Shown here in pieces: positions 7,855-21,624 of a stretch of 27,701 bases of DNA. The notes below the pieces were generated by a model. That model was not told the DNA's origin, ran no database searches, and saw nothing but the letters and a program-made list of their open reading frames with translations. A program made the position numbers and the translations under genes. Position 1 is the stretch's first letter. Each line of letters begins with the position of its first letter. This DNA is from an uncultured Victivallales bacterium (GTDB taxonomy: Bacteria; Verrucomicrobiota; Lentisphaeria; Oligosphaerales; JAFGRS01), in contig CAILKC010000158.1 in NCBI GenBank assembly GCA_903834675.1, forward strand, positions 1 through 27,701, read 5' to 3'.

Positions 7855-9369
7855 ATGATCACCGTCAACCCAGCCCAACGACGCCTCATCACCAACGGCC
7901 TGGTCTACGACGGCACCGGCGCGCCGGGTCGACGAGTCGATATTCTGCTCGAGGGTGAACGCATCCGCGAGCTCGGCCAGATTGGCCCGCTGGCGGAGGT
8001 CCCGTCCCTCGACGCCAGGGGGCTCTGCGTCGCCCCCGGGTTCATCGATCCGCACAACCACGCCGACTCGGAGGTGCAGGGCGGCATTCTGGCCTACCCC
8101 CGGGCGGACAACCTCATCCGCCAGGGCATCACTACCCTGGTCTGCAATCAGTGCGGCGGGGCCGTAGGCGAGGTCGGGGCCTTTTTCGAGAAGCTGGACG
8201 CCCTCGCGCCGGTCACGAACGTGGCCATGCTCGCCTCTCACGGTCAGGCCCGGCGCAAAGCCCTGCAACAGACCGGCGCAACCTCAAGCACACCGGCCAT
8301 GTGGGCCCGCATGCGGGACCTACTGCGGGCCGAGATGGAGGCGGGGGCAGTCGGGGTGACGACCGGCATCATCGGCGTCCCCAAAGACCACATCCCAACC
8401 GCGGAACTCATCGAGGCCGGACGGGCCGTGGCGCCTTTCAACGGGGTCTACGCTTCGCACATCCGCGACGAGGGCGAGTACGGCTGTCATCTCGATGCCA
8501 TTGGCGAAGTCGCGACGGTTGCCCGTGAGAGCGGGGCTCGAGGGCAGGTGTCGCATCTCAAGCTCTGGGGGCACCCGATCTGGGGCCGAACCGAGGAGGT
8601 GCTGGCCATCTTCGCGGCGGCACGGGCCGATGGCGTCGTGCTGGCCGCGGACCAGTACCCCTACGTCGGCGGCTACCGGGGCTTCTTCAGCCTGCTCTGG
8701 GACAAACAACAGTCGGCGACCTACGATGCCGCCTGGCGCCGCGCCGCGGAAGCCGAAGTCCGTCGCCAACTCGACCTGCTCGGCGGCGCCGACCGGCTCT
8801 ACATCTCATCGCACGAACCCGCGGATCCCTTGGACGGGCTGACCCTCGGCGAAGCGGCTGAGAAGCTGTCGGTCTCCCCGCCCGAGGTCGTCACCGAACT
8901 CTACCTGCGGACGCCGCGGCCGCAACTGAGCGCGTTTTTCCTGGCAATGTGCGAGGCCGATGTCCGCGTGTTCATGGCCTCGGAGCACACCATGGCGGGA
9001 ACGGACAGCCATGTACGCATCCCGGGTTCCGGCGCCAGTCATCCGCGCAACTTTGGGGTCTACCCACGCCTCCTGGGCCTGTACGTACGGGAGGAGAAGA
9101 TCATGCCGATGGAGACCATGATCCGCCGCCTGACCTCCCGAGTGGCCGAGCAGTATGGCATCCGGGACCGCGGGGTGCTGCGCCCCGGCGCCTTCGCCGA
9201 CCTGGTCCTCTTCGACCCGGAGACGGTTCGCGACCGCGCCACCTGGCGGAACGGCTACCTGGCGCCCGTCGGGATTGAGCATGTGTTCGTGAACGGGGGC
9301 CATACCGTGGTGCATGGCGTACTGGCCGGCGAAGGCTATGGCCGCGCCCTGCCGCGGCGGGGAGCATGA
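7855..9369 (+). CDS. D-aminoacylase / N-acyl-D-amino-acid deacylase family amidohydrolase
   Basis: A 504-residue metal-dependent amidohydrolase of the D-aminoacylase group, which removes acyl groups from N-acyl-D-amino acids or related N-acyl compounds. The N-terminal beta segment (LITNGLVYDGTG) leads into the metal motif GFIDPHNHAD (H67, H69). The bridging-cysteine region is CNQCGG (C100, with C98 beside it). Further ligands are H202 in YASHIRDEG, H234 in VSHLKLWG and the catalytic Asp D384 in AGTDSHVRIPG. The C-terminal GVLRPGAFADLVLFDPETV and HVFVNGGHTVVHG segments are typical of the composite beta domain. No signal peptide is seen, so it is probably cytosolic. Its stop overlaps the next start by 4 bp (ATGA at 9366), indicating translational coupling. 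The true substrate could be an acylated amino sugar or amino acid released by the neighbouring exported enzymes. Confidence 0.85.
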   Translation: MITVNPAQRRLITNGLVYDGTGAPGRRVDILLEGERIRELGQIGPLAEVPSLDARGLCVAPGFIDPHNHADSEVQGGILAYPRADNLIRQGITTLVCNQCGGAVGEVGAFFEKLDALAPVTNVAMLASHGQARRKALQQTGATSSTPAMWARMRDLLRAEMEAGAVGVTTGIIGVPKDHIPTAELIEAGRAVAPFNGVYASHIRDEGEYGCHLDAIGEVATVARESGARGQVSHLKLWGHPIWGRTEEVLAIFAAARADGVVLAADQYPYVGGYRGFFSLLWDKQQSATYDAAWRRAAEAEVRRQLDLLGGADRLYISSHEPADPLDGLTLGEAAEKLSVSPPEVVTELYLRTPRPQLSAFFLAMCEADVRVFMASEHTMAGTDSHVRIPGSGASHPRNFGVYPRLLGLYVREEKIMPMETMIRRLTSRVAEQYGIRDRGVLRPGAFADLVLFDPETVRDRATWRNGYLAPVGIEHVFVNGGHTVVHGVLAGEGYGRALPRRGA

Positions 9370-11522
9370 CCATGGGCACCTACCTCCTCCCCGCTGCCTG
9401 CGTCCTGGCGGCCACCGTGGCCGGGGCGGCGCCGGACGCGCCCGCCTTCGAGGCCCGCGTCGAGATCGAGGAAACGGTCTGCTACCCACCCGCCTACGAG
9501 GTGACCAACAACGGCTCGGGGATGTTCTGGGGCTCCGGCAGCACCCAACTGGTGCGGCTCGGTGAACGGCTGTTTGTCAGCGCCTTCGAGGCCGTCCCGG
9601 AGGTCGCGCCGCTGAACAATGCGCGCTGGGCCCTTTACGAGCGTGGCCCCGACGGCTGGCGCTTCTGCCAGCGTGACGAGAAAGACCGTACTCGGGAGCC
9701 CTGCCCGCTGGGCGTCAGCCAGGCCGGGCGGCTGCTGCTGTCGGCGAACCCAACCTTGGCCGCCCTCGTTCCCCTGGCGCCCGGCACTGAGGTCAAGGCG
9801 CTCGGTGGACCGGCTCGCCCGGAGTTCCTCGAGTTCGACCCGGCGCACCCGGAGCAGGCCCCGAAGCCGCTCGTCCCGCCTTGGAACGGCCCCCCCGCAT
9901 TCACCGAACACTCCTACCGCGCCTTTGCCGCCGACGGCAAGAACGGCGAGTTCATCCTGTTCAACAAGGTGGGCTCAACCGAGTGCTACTGGGCCTTCCT
10001 GGACCGTTACGGCAAGTGGTTGACGGGGCAACTGGTATGGCCGAAGGCCGAGGAGCCGAAGTACTCCGTCTGGGGCGGCCCGGTCACGCCGGTGAATTAC
10101 GCCAACGCGATCCTCAGCGACCGGCAGGTGTATTGCATCGGCCAATCTCCCTACAACCTCTGGAACCGGATCGACCCCGCGAAGACCGAGACCTGGGGAC
10201 GCAACACCTGGGGCTGGCGCATGCGTAAACTGCACTATACCTGGACCCCTGACCTCGCCGCGACGCCGTTCTCGGAGTGGCGGGTGGTGGATGACACGAT
10301 GGACGACGGTGGCACCATCGGCCTGGGCGACTCCTGGCTCGCGCCGGACGGCCGCCTGCATCTGGTCTGGCAGAAGGAGCCCATCAACCCCCAACTCCGC
10401 GACCTCCACTTTCCCGACCTCAAACGGGACTGGCAGATGTGCTATGGGCTGCTGAAGGACGGCAGACTGCTCGAGAAGCGTGTACTCCTCTCGGGCGGCG
10501 AAACCGCCGGGCCGCTGCACTCCACCGGCTACATCGGCCATCCTCGGCTCCACATTACCCCAGACCAGACGCTGTACATCCTCTGCAACCTCGTGGGCAC
10601 GACCGCGGCGACCAAACCCCAGACCGGCACCTATGCCCTGCGCCTCGAGACCGACGGTTCCTTCTCCGCGCCGGTCCGCATTCCGCTGAGTCGTCCGATC
10701 ACGGGCGCGTTCTTCACCGCCTCGCCTCGGGCGGGCTGCCCACTCACCGAGGCCGCCGACCTGCTTATCGCCGACACCCTCGACGGCCGGCCGGTAGCGC
10801 GCTATGCGCGGGTCCGTTTCGCGCCGTCCCGCAGTCCCTCGGTCACCATCGAAGGCAAGTTGGCGTTGCTGCCTGGCGAGGGCCGGACCCTCCACCTGAC
10901 CGCCAAGGCCACCGATCCGCAGCACGACGCGCTGACCCTGGAGTGGCGCTTGCCCGGCAACGACACGCGGCCAGGCCCCACCCTCGAGTGGACCGTGCCG
11001 GAGCGCGACAACCGCGTTACCCTCGAGCTCACCGCACGCGACCCCCAGGGCAACCTGGGACGAGCTTCCGCCAGTGTCTCGGTGGCGCCAGTGGAACTAG
11101 CTTCCGCCAAAGAGCTTATATACGTTGAGGCAGAGGCATTCACGGGCCAGGGCGGCGGCGAGGTCAGGGTCTGCCACCCGGTCGGCGCCAGCGCCTCGAT
11201 CAGCTACTGGGAGAAGGACCTCGGCCACTGGCTGGAGTGGGAATGCAGCCTGCCCGGCGCGGGCCGCTACGAACTCTGGATGCGCTACACCACGCCGACC
11301 ACGCCACGCCGCGCTCTCCTCCTCGACGGCCAGTCGCCCGGCCCCGAGTTCGCCGACCTCGCTATCCCCGCCACCGGCGGTTGGTGCAGCGACACGGACA
11401 ACTGGGCGTACCTGCGGCTTGGGGGCGCCCTGACCCTTGCCGTCGGCAAGCACACTCTGCGCCTGACAAACCTGTCCGGCGGCCTGGGCGTGGACTGCTT
11501 CGTCCTGCGTCCCGTACCCTGA
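9366..11522 (+). CDS. Secreted protein with propeller-like N-terminus, Ig/PKD-like domain and C-terminal carbohydrate-binding module
   Basis: A 718-residue exported protein. The N-terminus MTMGTYLLPAACVLAATVAG is a signal peptide. Residues of about 30-485 contain repeated tryptophan- and glycine-rich beta segments (SWLAPDGRLHLVWQKE, TYILC-like and GHPRLHITPDQTLYI runs) that resemble BNR/sialidase-type beta-propeller blades; this is a fold guess. Residues of about 488-573 (ALTLEWRLPGNDTRPGP, ELTARDPQGNLGRASA) look like a PKD/Ig-like domain. Residues of about 586-718 begin YVEAEAF and end KHTLRLTNLSGGLGVDCFVL, the pattern of a CBM6/CBM35-type sugar-binding module. No catalytic residues can be named. 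Overlap with the amidohydrolase (ATGA) argues for a shared transcript and a linked role, probably binding or cleaving a surface glycan. Confidence 0.6.
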   Translation: MTMGTYLLPAACVLAATVAGAAPDAPAFEARVEIEETVCYPPAYEVTNNGSGMFWGSGSTQLVRLGERLFVSAFEAVPEVAPLNNARWALYERGPDGWRFCQRDEKDRTREPCPLGVSQAGRLLLSANPTLAALVPLAPGTEVKALGGPARPEFLEFDPAHPEQAPKPLVPPWNGPPAFTEHSYRAFAADGKNGEFILFNKVGSTECYWAFLDRYGKWLTGQLVWPKAEEPKYSVWGGPVTPVNYANAILSDRQVYCIGQSPYNLWNRIDPAKTETWGRNTWGWRMRKLHYTWTPDLAATPFSEWRVVDDTMDDGGTIGLGDSWLAPDGRLHLVWQKEPINPQLRDLHFPDLKRDWQMCYGLLKDGRLLEKRVLLSGGETAGPLHSTGYIGHPRLHITPDQTLYILCNLVGTTAATKPQTGTYALRLETDGSFSAPVRIPLSRPITGAFFTASPRAGCPLTEAADLLIADTLDGRPVARYARVRFAPSRSPSVTIEGKLALLPGEGRTLHLTAKATDPQHDALTLEWRLPGNDTRPGPTLEWTVPERDNRVTLELTARDPQGNLGRASASVSVAPVELASAKELIYVEAEAFTGQGGGEVRVCHPVGASASISYWEKDLGHWLEWECSLPGAGRYELWMRYTTPTTPRRALLLDGQSPGPEFADLAIPATGGWCSDTDNWAYLRLGGALTLAVGKHTLRLTNLSGGLGVDCFVLRPVP

Positions 11523-11532
11523 AAAAAACGCG

Positions 11533-11790
11533 ACCTGTGCAATAAGGAAGTCTGCCTGGAGCGCTGAAGGCGCGCCGCCATACCAGCCCAGGGCAACGCC
11601 CTGGGAATAGGACGGTTATGGGTTTGAGCCCTGTAGGGGCGAGCTATCTGCCCTACCTTCACGCCGACGTCGCATGGTCCGCCCCTTCAGGGCTCAAACC
11701 TCGGGGAGGACAGGGACCCAGGGCGTTGCCCTGGGCGCCCGAAACGCCCCTTTGGGGCTGAATACCTCGGCCCATCCTTATTGCACAGGT
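11533..11790. repeat. 258-bp nested palindromic element with 16-bp terminal inverted repeats (MITE/REP-like)
   Basis: The ends ACCTGTGCAATAAGGA (11533-11548) and TCCTTATTGCACAGGT (11775-11790) are perfect inverted repeats. Inside them, CCCAGGGCAACGCCCTGGG (11587-11605) is the exact reverse complement of 11717-11735, and each copy is itself an 8-bp hairpin with a 3-nt loop. Further in, GGTTTGAGCCCT (11621-11632) pairs with AGGGCTCAAACC (11689-11700), then after 2 unpaired nt AGGGGCG (11635-11641) with CGCCCCT (11680-11686). All pairs centre on about 11661, so the whole element could fold as one cruciform or long RNA hairpin. It starts 10 bp after the upstream stop codon and encodes nothing convincing. 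Confidence 0.85.
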
Positions 11791-12138
11791 TGAAAAGAAA
11801 CAGCCCTGGCCGCAGAGCAGGTCGAACGCGACTCAGCGGCAAGCGCGCCCGCTATCTCAACGCCGCCCCGGGGGCGATCTCGGCTGCCGATCCAGGTTCC
11901 GGCACATTTTTGTGGCAGAGGGGGACGGGGGGCTTTGCCGCCGCGGCGTGCCCGCATCCAGCCGTGGCCCGCCGGAGTTCTCTGGCACGATAATGTGCCA
12001 GGGGGTTGTCCCCTCCCGTCCGTCCCGAGGCCTGTACCGCCCCCCGCAGGCGAGCCTAGTCGAGCCTGCGCTACGTGGCTTAGGACCGCGCCTCTCGGTT
12101 CGGCCCTGTACTTGGCACGGAAACGGCTAGGAGAGACG

Positions 12139-12201
12139 ATGCAGCGAGCGGCTTCCGGGCGTATGTTCTCGGCGTGGTGTGGGGCGTCCTGGGCAGTATG
12201 A
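12139..12201 (+). CDS. Possible short leader peptide upstream of pyrG
   Basis: A 20-codon frame (MQRAASGRMFSAWCGASWAV) with AGGAG at 12129-12133, 5 nt before its ATG. It ends 107 bp before the pyrG start. There is no run of regulatory codons beyond two Trp, and no homologue is recognised. It may be a chance frame; the only support is the ribosome-binding site and position. Confidence 0.2.
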   Translation: MQRAASGRMFSAWCGASWAV

Positions 12202-12272
12202 CTGGCTTCTGTAGTGCGGCGGGGGGGGCAATCGGCGTTGACCGTGCCCCTGCCGACAAGTCGGGGTGTTGA

Positions 12273-13952
<1,680 letters not shown>

Positions 13953-13982
13953 GCGGGCCGGCAGGGTCCGCGGGAACCAAGC

Positions 13983-15404
13983 ATGAGCCAACCCGGCAAA
14001 CCCAGAGAGTACTGCGGGCTGTGCGGCGTGACCGGCGGCGACCATGTTCTGGAACGCATCCAGAAGGGGCTGCACACGCTGCAACACCGCGGCCAGGAAG
14101 CGGCCGGGGTCATGGTCAGCGCGGGCGACTCCTGCCTGCTGCACAAAGCCACCGGTCTGGTCGAGCAGGTCTTTGCGACCATTCCGGCCCCCTGGTTTGA
14201 CGAGGGGGTGAACCTGGTGCGCGGCATCAGCCACGTGCGCTACGGCACGGCCGGCGGCTCGATCGCCGCCAACGCGCAGCCGCTGTTGGTGAACATGGCC
14301 GGACAGACCGTGGGCATCGCGCACAACGGCACCCTCTGCAACGCGCCCAGCCTGCGTCGCGAACTCCAGGATGACGGGGCGCTGTTTCAGACCACCACCG
14401 ACACCGAACTGATCCTGCATCTCATGGCTCGAGCCTTGCAGAAGCGTTGTCACGGCCAGCTCTGGGACGCCCTGGCCGAGGCGCTGGGCCAGCTCAAGGG
14501 CGCCTTCTCGCTGCTCCTGATGACCCCGGATGCCATGGTCGCCGTGCGTGACCCCTATGGCTTCCGCCCCCTCGCCATCGCCGACTATGACGACGGCGGC
14601 TACATGGTCGCCAGCGAGACCATCGCTTTCGGGGTCACCGGCGCCACCTACGTCCGTGAGGTCGAGCCGGGTGAGATGGTCATCTGGAACCACAGCAATC
14701 GCCTGGAGAGCCGCCGTTTCGCCGAGTCGCCGCGCCGGGCTCACTGCATCTTCGAGCATGTCTACTTCGCCCGGCCGGGCAGCTATGTGTTCGGCGACAG
14801 CGTCTACGAAGTGCGCAAGGCCCTAGGCCGACAACTCGCCCGCGAAGCCCCGGTCGAGGCAGACGTCATCGTGCCCGTGCCGGACAGCGGCCTCTATGCC
14901 GCCCTCGGCTTCGCCGAAGCCTCCGGGATTCCCCTGGACATGGCGCTCAGTCGCAACCACTACGTCGGCAGGACCTTCATCGACCCGGCGCTGACCTCCT
15001 CCCGCCTCAAACTGGCCACCAGCAAGCTGCAGCCCATCCCCGAAGCGGTCGTCGGCAAGCGGGTCTGCCTCATCGATGACTCCATCGTGCGCGGCAACAC
15101 CTGCCGAGCCCGGGTCCATACCCTCCGCGCCGCCGGCGCCCGCGAAGTCCACCTGCGGGTGAGCTGTCCGCCCCATCGCTTTGGCTGCTACTTCGGTATC
15201 GACTTCCCGGAGCGCGAAGCGCTGTTGGCCAACAAGGTCCCCATGCGTGATCTTTGCCGCTCGCTGCGGCTCGACAGTCTGTCCTACCTGTCACAAGCTG
15301 GCATGCTGTCCTGCGTGCGGACGCGCCGGCCGGAGGACTTCTGCTGCGCCTGCTTCGACGGCGAATACCCCGTCTTGCCGGACGAGCTCGATAAGCGCTC
15401 CTGA
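13983..15404 (+). CDS. purF: Amidophosphoribosyltransferase (glutamine PRPP amidotransferase)
   Basis: Catalyses the committed step of purine synthesis, PRPP plus glutamine to 5-phosphoribosylamine. The 473-residue product starts with a short propeptide; C14 (CGVTGG) aligns with the N-terminal nucleophile that is exposed by processing in Bacillus-type enzymes. TLQHRGQEAAG and SHVRYGTAG are the glutaminase motifs, and VCLIDDSIVRGNT (361-373) is the PRPP loop. Four cysteines fit the [4Fe-4S] ligands of the Bacillus type: C255 (HCIFEHVYFARPGS), C402 (FGCYFGID), and C454 with C457 (CCACFDGEYP). The propeptide plus cluster ligands place it in the oxygen-sensitive Fe-S class and not the E. coli class. 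No strong Shine-Dalgarno is seen, so coupling to pyrG is possible. Confidence 0.96.
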   Translation: MSQPGKPREYCGLCGVTGGDHVLERIQKGLHTLQHRGQEAAGVMVSAGDSCLLHKATGLVEQVFATIPAPWFDEGVNLVRGISHVRYGTAGGSIAANAQPLLVNMAGQTVGIAHNGTLCNAPSLRRELQDDGALFQTTTDTELILHLMARALQKRCHGQLWDALAEALGQLKGAFSLLLMTPDAMVAVRDPYGFRPLAIADYDDGGYMVASETIAFGVTGATYVREVEPGEMVIWNHSNRLESRRFAESPRRAHCIFEHVYFARPGSYVFGDSVYEVRKALGRQLAREAPVEADVIVPVPDSGLYAALGFAEASGIPLDMALSRNHYVGRTFIDPALTSSRLKLATSKLQPIPEAVVGKRVCLIDDSIVRGNTCRARVHTLRAAGAREVHLRVSCPPHRFGCYFGIDFPEREALLANKVPMRDLCRSLRLDSLSYLSQAGMLSCVRTRRPEDFCCACFDGEYPVLPDELDKRS

Positions 15405-15405
15405 A

Positions 15406-15439
15406 CTCCCGCGAGAGGTGGCGCCAGAGATTGCGGGAG
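15406..15439. terminator. Stem-loop after purF (possible terminator or attenuator)
   Basis: CTCCCGC (15406-15412) pairs with GCGGGAG (15433-15439) around a 20-nt loop, right after the purF stop codon. No T-tract follows, so intrinsic termination is doubtful. It lies just before a promoter-like sequence ahead of carB. Confidence 0.3.
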
Positions 15440-15458
15440 CGCCCGAAAAGGCTATAGT
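15431..15458 (+). promoter_or_regulatory. Candidate sigma-70 promoter for carB-carA-guaA
   Basis: TTGCGG (15431-15436), a 16-nt spacer and TATAGT (15453-15458, 5 of 6 consensus) precede carB by about 120 bp, in the widest gap (176 bp) inside the nucleotide cluster. The -35 matches only 3 of 6, so this is tentative. If real, the five genes form two transcription units. Confidence 0.3.
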
Positions 15459-15580
15459 GCTGACCCGGCCGCCGGGGCGGACCTCGCCCCGCTGGCTTAC
15501 CCTAAATAGACCTGTCGAAGTCGGCGCGGGACGCCCCGGTTACCGCCCCCGCGCCGCAGGTCAAAGCGGATGCGCATCCC

Positions 15581-18870
<3,290 letters not shown>

Positions 18871-18874
<4 letters not shown>

Positions 18875-20037
18875 CTCCCGCCGCTGCATCCCCCTGGAAC
18901 TGGAAGGTCCGGCGCGAGAAGCCCGCCTTCATCGCCTTCGAGGATGGCACGGTCCTGCGCGGCTACGCCGTGGGCGCTCCCGTCGATCAGGTCGGCGAGG
19001 TGGTGTTCAACACCGGCATGAGCGGCTACCAGGAGATTCTCACCGACCCCTCCTACGCCGGCCAGATCGTCACCATGACCTATACCGAAATCGGCAACAC
19101 CGGCATCAACCCCGACGATACCGAATCGCGCCGCCTCTTCCTCCATGGCTTTATCGTCCATGAAATGTCCGAACCCCGGAACTGGCGCAGTACCGCCTCC
19201 CTCTCGCAGTACCTCACCGAAGCCGGCGTGCCCGCCCTGGCCGGCATTGATACCCGCAACCTCACCCTCAAACTCCGCACTCAGGGGACCCTCAAAGCCT
19301 TCCTCTGCTCGACCGGCTCCTGTTCGCCGGCTGAAGGCGTCGCCAAGGCCCGCGCCTGGGAGGGGCTGGACGGTCAGGACTACGCCGCCAAGGTCTCCTG
19401 CACCCAGCCCTACGCCTTCGACCCCGACGACACCCTTAGTTCGACCTGGGGTCTCGGCGGCCCCCTTCCTGCCGCGGACCTCTCCATCGTCTGCTATGAT
19501 TTCGGCGTTAAGTATAACATCCTCAGGGGGCTGCGGCGCCACGGCATGCGCGTGACCGTGGTGCCTGCGACCACCTCTGCGGCGGCGGTGCTGGCGCTCA
19601 AGCCCGACGGCGTTTTCCTCTCCAACGGTCCCGCCGACCCCGCGGCCGTGACCTACGCCATCGAGAGCATCCGCCAGCTCCTTGGCAAGGTGCCGATCAT
19701 GGGCATCTGCCTCGGGCACCAGTTGATCGGCTGCGCTCTCGGCGGGCGCACCTACCGCCTCAAGTTCGGCCACCACGGCTGCAATCATCCGGTGATGGAT
19801 CTGACCACCCGGCGCGTCGAGATCACCAGCCAGAACCACAACTTCGCCGTCGATCCGGCCACCTTGCCTGCCGCGGCCGAAATCACCCACCTGAACCTGA
19901 ACGACAATACCGTGGAAGGACTGCGGCATCGCGACCTGCCGCTGTTCTGCGTTCAGTACCACCCCGAGGCCGCGCCCGGCCCCCACGACGCCGCGTACCT
20001 ATTTACTCGCTTCCGCAACCTGATCTCCAAGGCTTGA
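18871..20037 (+). CDS. carA: Carbamoyl-phosphate synthase small subunit (glutaminase)
   Basis: Hydrolyses glutamine and channels ammonia to CarB. 388 residues, the normal size. The N-terminal CarA domain has [30 protein letters not shown] and [12 protein letters not shown]. The class I amidotransferase domain has the nucleophile C280 (IMGICLGHQ) and H364/E366 (QYHPEA), with [10 protein letters not shown] and SQNHNFAVD in between, all typical. It lies downstream of and overlaps carB, whereas the common bacterial order is carA then carB. guaA starts only 6 bp after its stop. Confidence 0.97.
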
Positions 20038-20043
20038 TACGCT

Positions 20044-21594
20044 ATGGCCAATCCCGCCACTGAACAGATTCTCATCCTTGATTGCGGCTCGCAGTACACC
20101 CAGCTCATCGCGCGTCGCATCCGTGAAGCGAACGTCTACAGCGAGATCGTCGACAGTCTGATCTCGCCGGCCGAGGTACGCGCTCGCGGCGTCAGCGGCC
20201 TGATCCTCAGCGGTGGCCCCGCCAGCGTGCATGAGCCCGGCGCCCCGGGTTGCGACCCGGCCCTCTTCGACCTCGGTATCCCCGTGCTGGGCATCTGCTA
20301 TGGCCTGCAGTGGATCAGCAGTCACTTCGGTGGCGCCGTGAAGCGCTCCGGCGCCCGCGAGTACGGCCCGGCCCTCCTGACCCAACGCGGCGATAACCCG
20401 TTGTTCCAGGATGTGCCCCCGATCAGCAAGGTCTGGATGAGCCATGCCGACGAGGTCGTGCGCGGCGCGCCAGGCTTCGAGATCATCGGCAGCAGCGAGA
20501 CGGTGCCCTACGCCGCCGTCTGGAACCCGGCCCGGCGCGTCTGGGGCGTCCAGTTCCACCCCGAAGTGGCCCACACCGAGCACGGTAAACAGATGCTCTT
20601 CAACTTCGCCCGGCGCATCTGCGGCTGCTCCGGCGCCTGGACCGCCACCCACTACATCGAGCAGGCCACCCAGGACATCCGCCGGCAGGTCGGCGCCAGC
20701 GCTGTCATCCTCGGCCTCAGTGGCGGCGTGGACAGCTCCGTCGCTGCCGCCCTGCTCCACCGCGCTATCGGCGACCAGCTCTACTGCGTCTTCGTCGACA
20801 ACGGCGTTATGCGCCTGGGAGAGGCCGACGCGCTGCGCACGACCTTCGCCCAGCATCTGCACCTGAACATTCGTATGGTCGATGCCTCAGTCGGCTTCCT
20901 GCAACGCCTGGCAGGGGTGACGGAACCCGAGCGCAAGCGCAAGATCATCGGCGGCTACTTCGTGGATGTCTTCCGCGAAGCCTCCCGCACCATCCCTGAC
21001 GCGCGCTTCCTCGCCCAGGGCACGACCTACCCCGACGTCATCGAAAGCTCCGGCATCGGGAAGCACGCGGACAACATCAAGAGCCACCACAACGTCGGTG
21101 GCCTGCCGGCTCAACTCGGCTTCGACCAGCTCGTCGAACCGCTGCGCTTACTCTTTAAAGACGAGGTGCGCGCCATCGGCGAGGAACTCGGTCTGCCGCA
21201 CGAGATGGTCTGGCGCCAGCCCTTCCCCGGGCCAGGATTGGCCGTGCGCATCCTCGGCGAGGTCACCCCCGAGCGCGTCATCCTCTTGCAGAAGGCCGAC
21301 CACATTGTCATCGAGGAGATGATGAAGTCCGGCTGGTACTACCGGGTCTGGCAGAGCTTTGCCGTGCTGTTGCCCGTCAAGACCGTCGGTGTCATGGGCG
21401 ACTGCCGCACCTACGAAAATGCCATGGCCCTGCGCGTGGTGCAGTCCTCCGACGGCATGACCGCCGACTGGGTCGACCTCCCCCACGATCTCCTCGGCCG
21501 CATCTCTAGCCGCATCATCAACGAGGTGCGCGGCATCAACCGCGTGGTCTACGACATTACCTCCAAGCCCCCCGGCACCATCGAGTGGGAGTGA
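20044..21594 (+). CDS. guaA: GMP synthase (glutamine-hydrolysing)
   Basis: Converts XMP to GMP with ATP and glutamine. 516 residues, typical of the fused two-domain enzyme. The amidotransferase domain begins [19 protein letters not shown] and has C85 (GICYGLQ), H172 and E174 (VQFHPEV). The ATP pyrophosphatase domain has the P-loop SGGVDSS at 226-232, then [12 protein letters not shown] and [11 protein letters not shown]. The C-terminal dimerisation part ends [14 protein letters not shown], the standard terminus. It is the last gene of the nucleotide run and converges on the cytochrome gene, leaving only 27 bp between the stop codons. Confidence 0.97.
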   Translation: MANPATEQILILDCGSQYTQLIARRIREANVYSEIVDSLISPAEVRARGVSGLILSGGPASVHEPGAPGCDPALFDLGIPVLGICYGLQWISSHFGGAVKRSGAREYGPALLTQRGDNPLFQDVPPISKVWMSHADEVVRGAPGFEIIGSSETVPYAAVWNPARRVWGVQFHPEVAHTEHGKQMLFNFARRICGCSGAWTATHYIEQATQDIRRQVGASAVILGLSGGVDSSVAAALLHRAIGDQLYCVFVDNGVMRLGEADALRTTFAQHLHLNIRMVDASVGFLQRLAGVTEPERKRKIIGGYFVDVFREASRTIPDARFLAQGTTYPDVIESSGIGKHADNIKSHHNVGGLPAQLGFDQLVEPLRLLFKDEVRAIGEELGLPHEMVWRQPFPGPGLAVRILGEVTPERVILLQKADHIVIEEMMKSGWYYRVWQSFAVLLPVKTVGVMGDCRTYENAMALRVVQSSDGMTADWVDLPHDLLGRISSRIINEVRGINRVVYDITSKPPGTIEWE

Positions 21595-21624
21595 GCCGGT
21601 CCCCTGTCCTGCCTCCAGGGCTCA
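21592..21624. terminator. Possible bidirectional stem-loop between convergent genes
   Basis: TGAGCC (21592-21597) pairs with GGCTCA (21619-21624), and an inner CCTG/CAGG pair fits between them. The stem covers the guaA stop codon and reaches the end of the cytochrome gene. There is no T-tract, so it would be a weak or Rho-assisted terminator at best. The short gap leaves room for little else. Confidence 0.3.

Noticed and set aside
11982..12001. Hairpin CTGGCAC / GTGCCAG with a GATAAT loop as a promoter or terminator
   Set aside because: There is no T-tract for a terminator and no -35 match at the right distance from GATAAT for a promoter.
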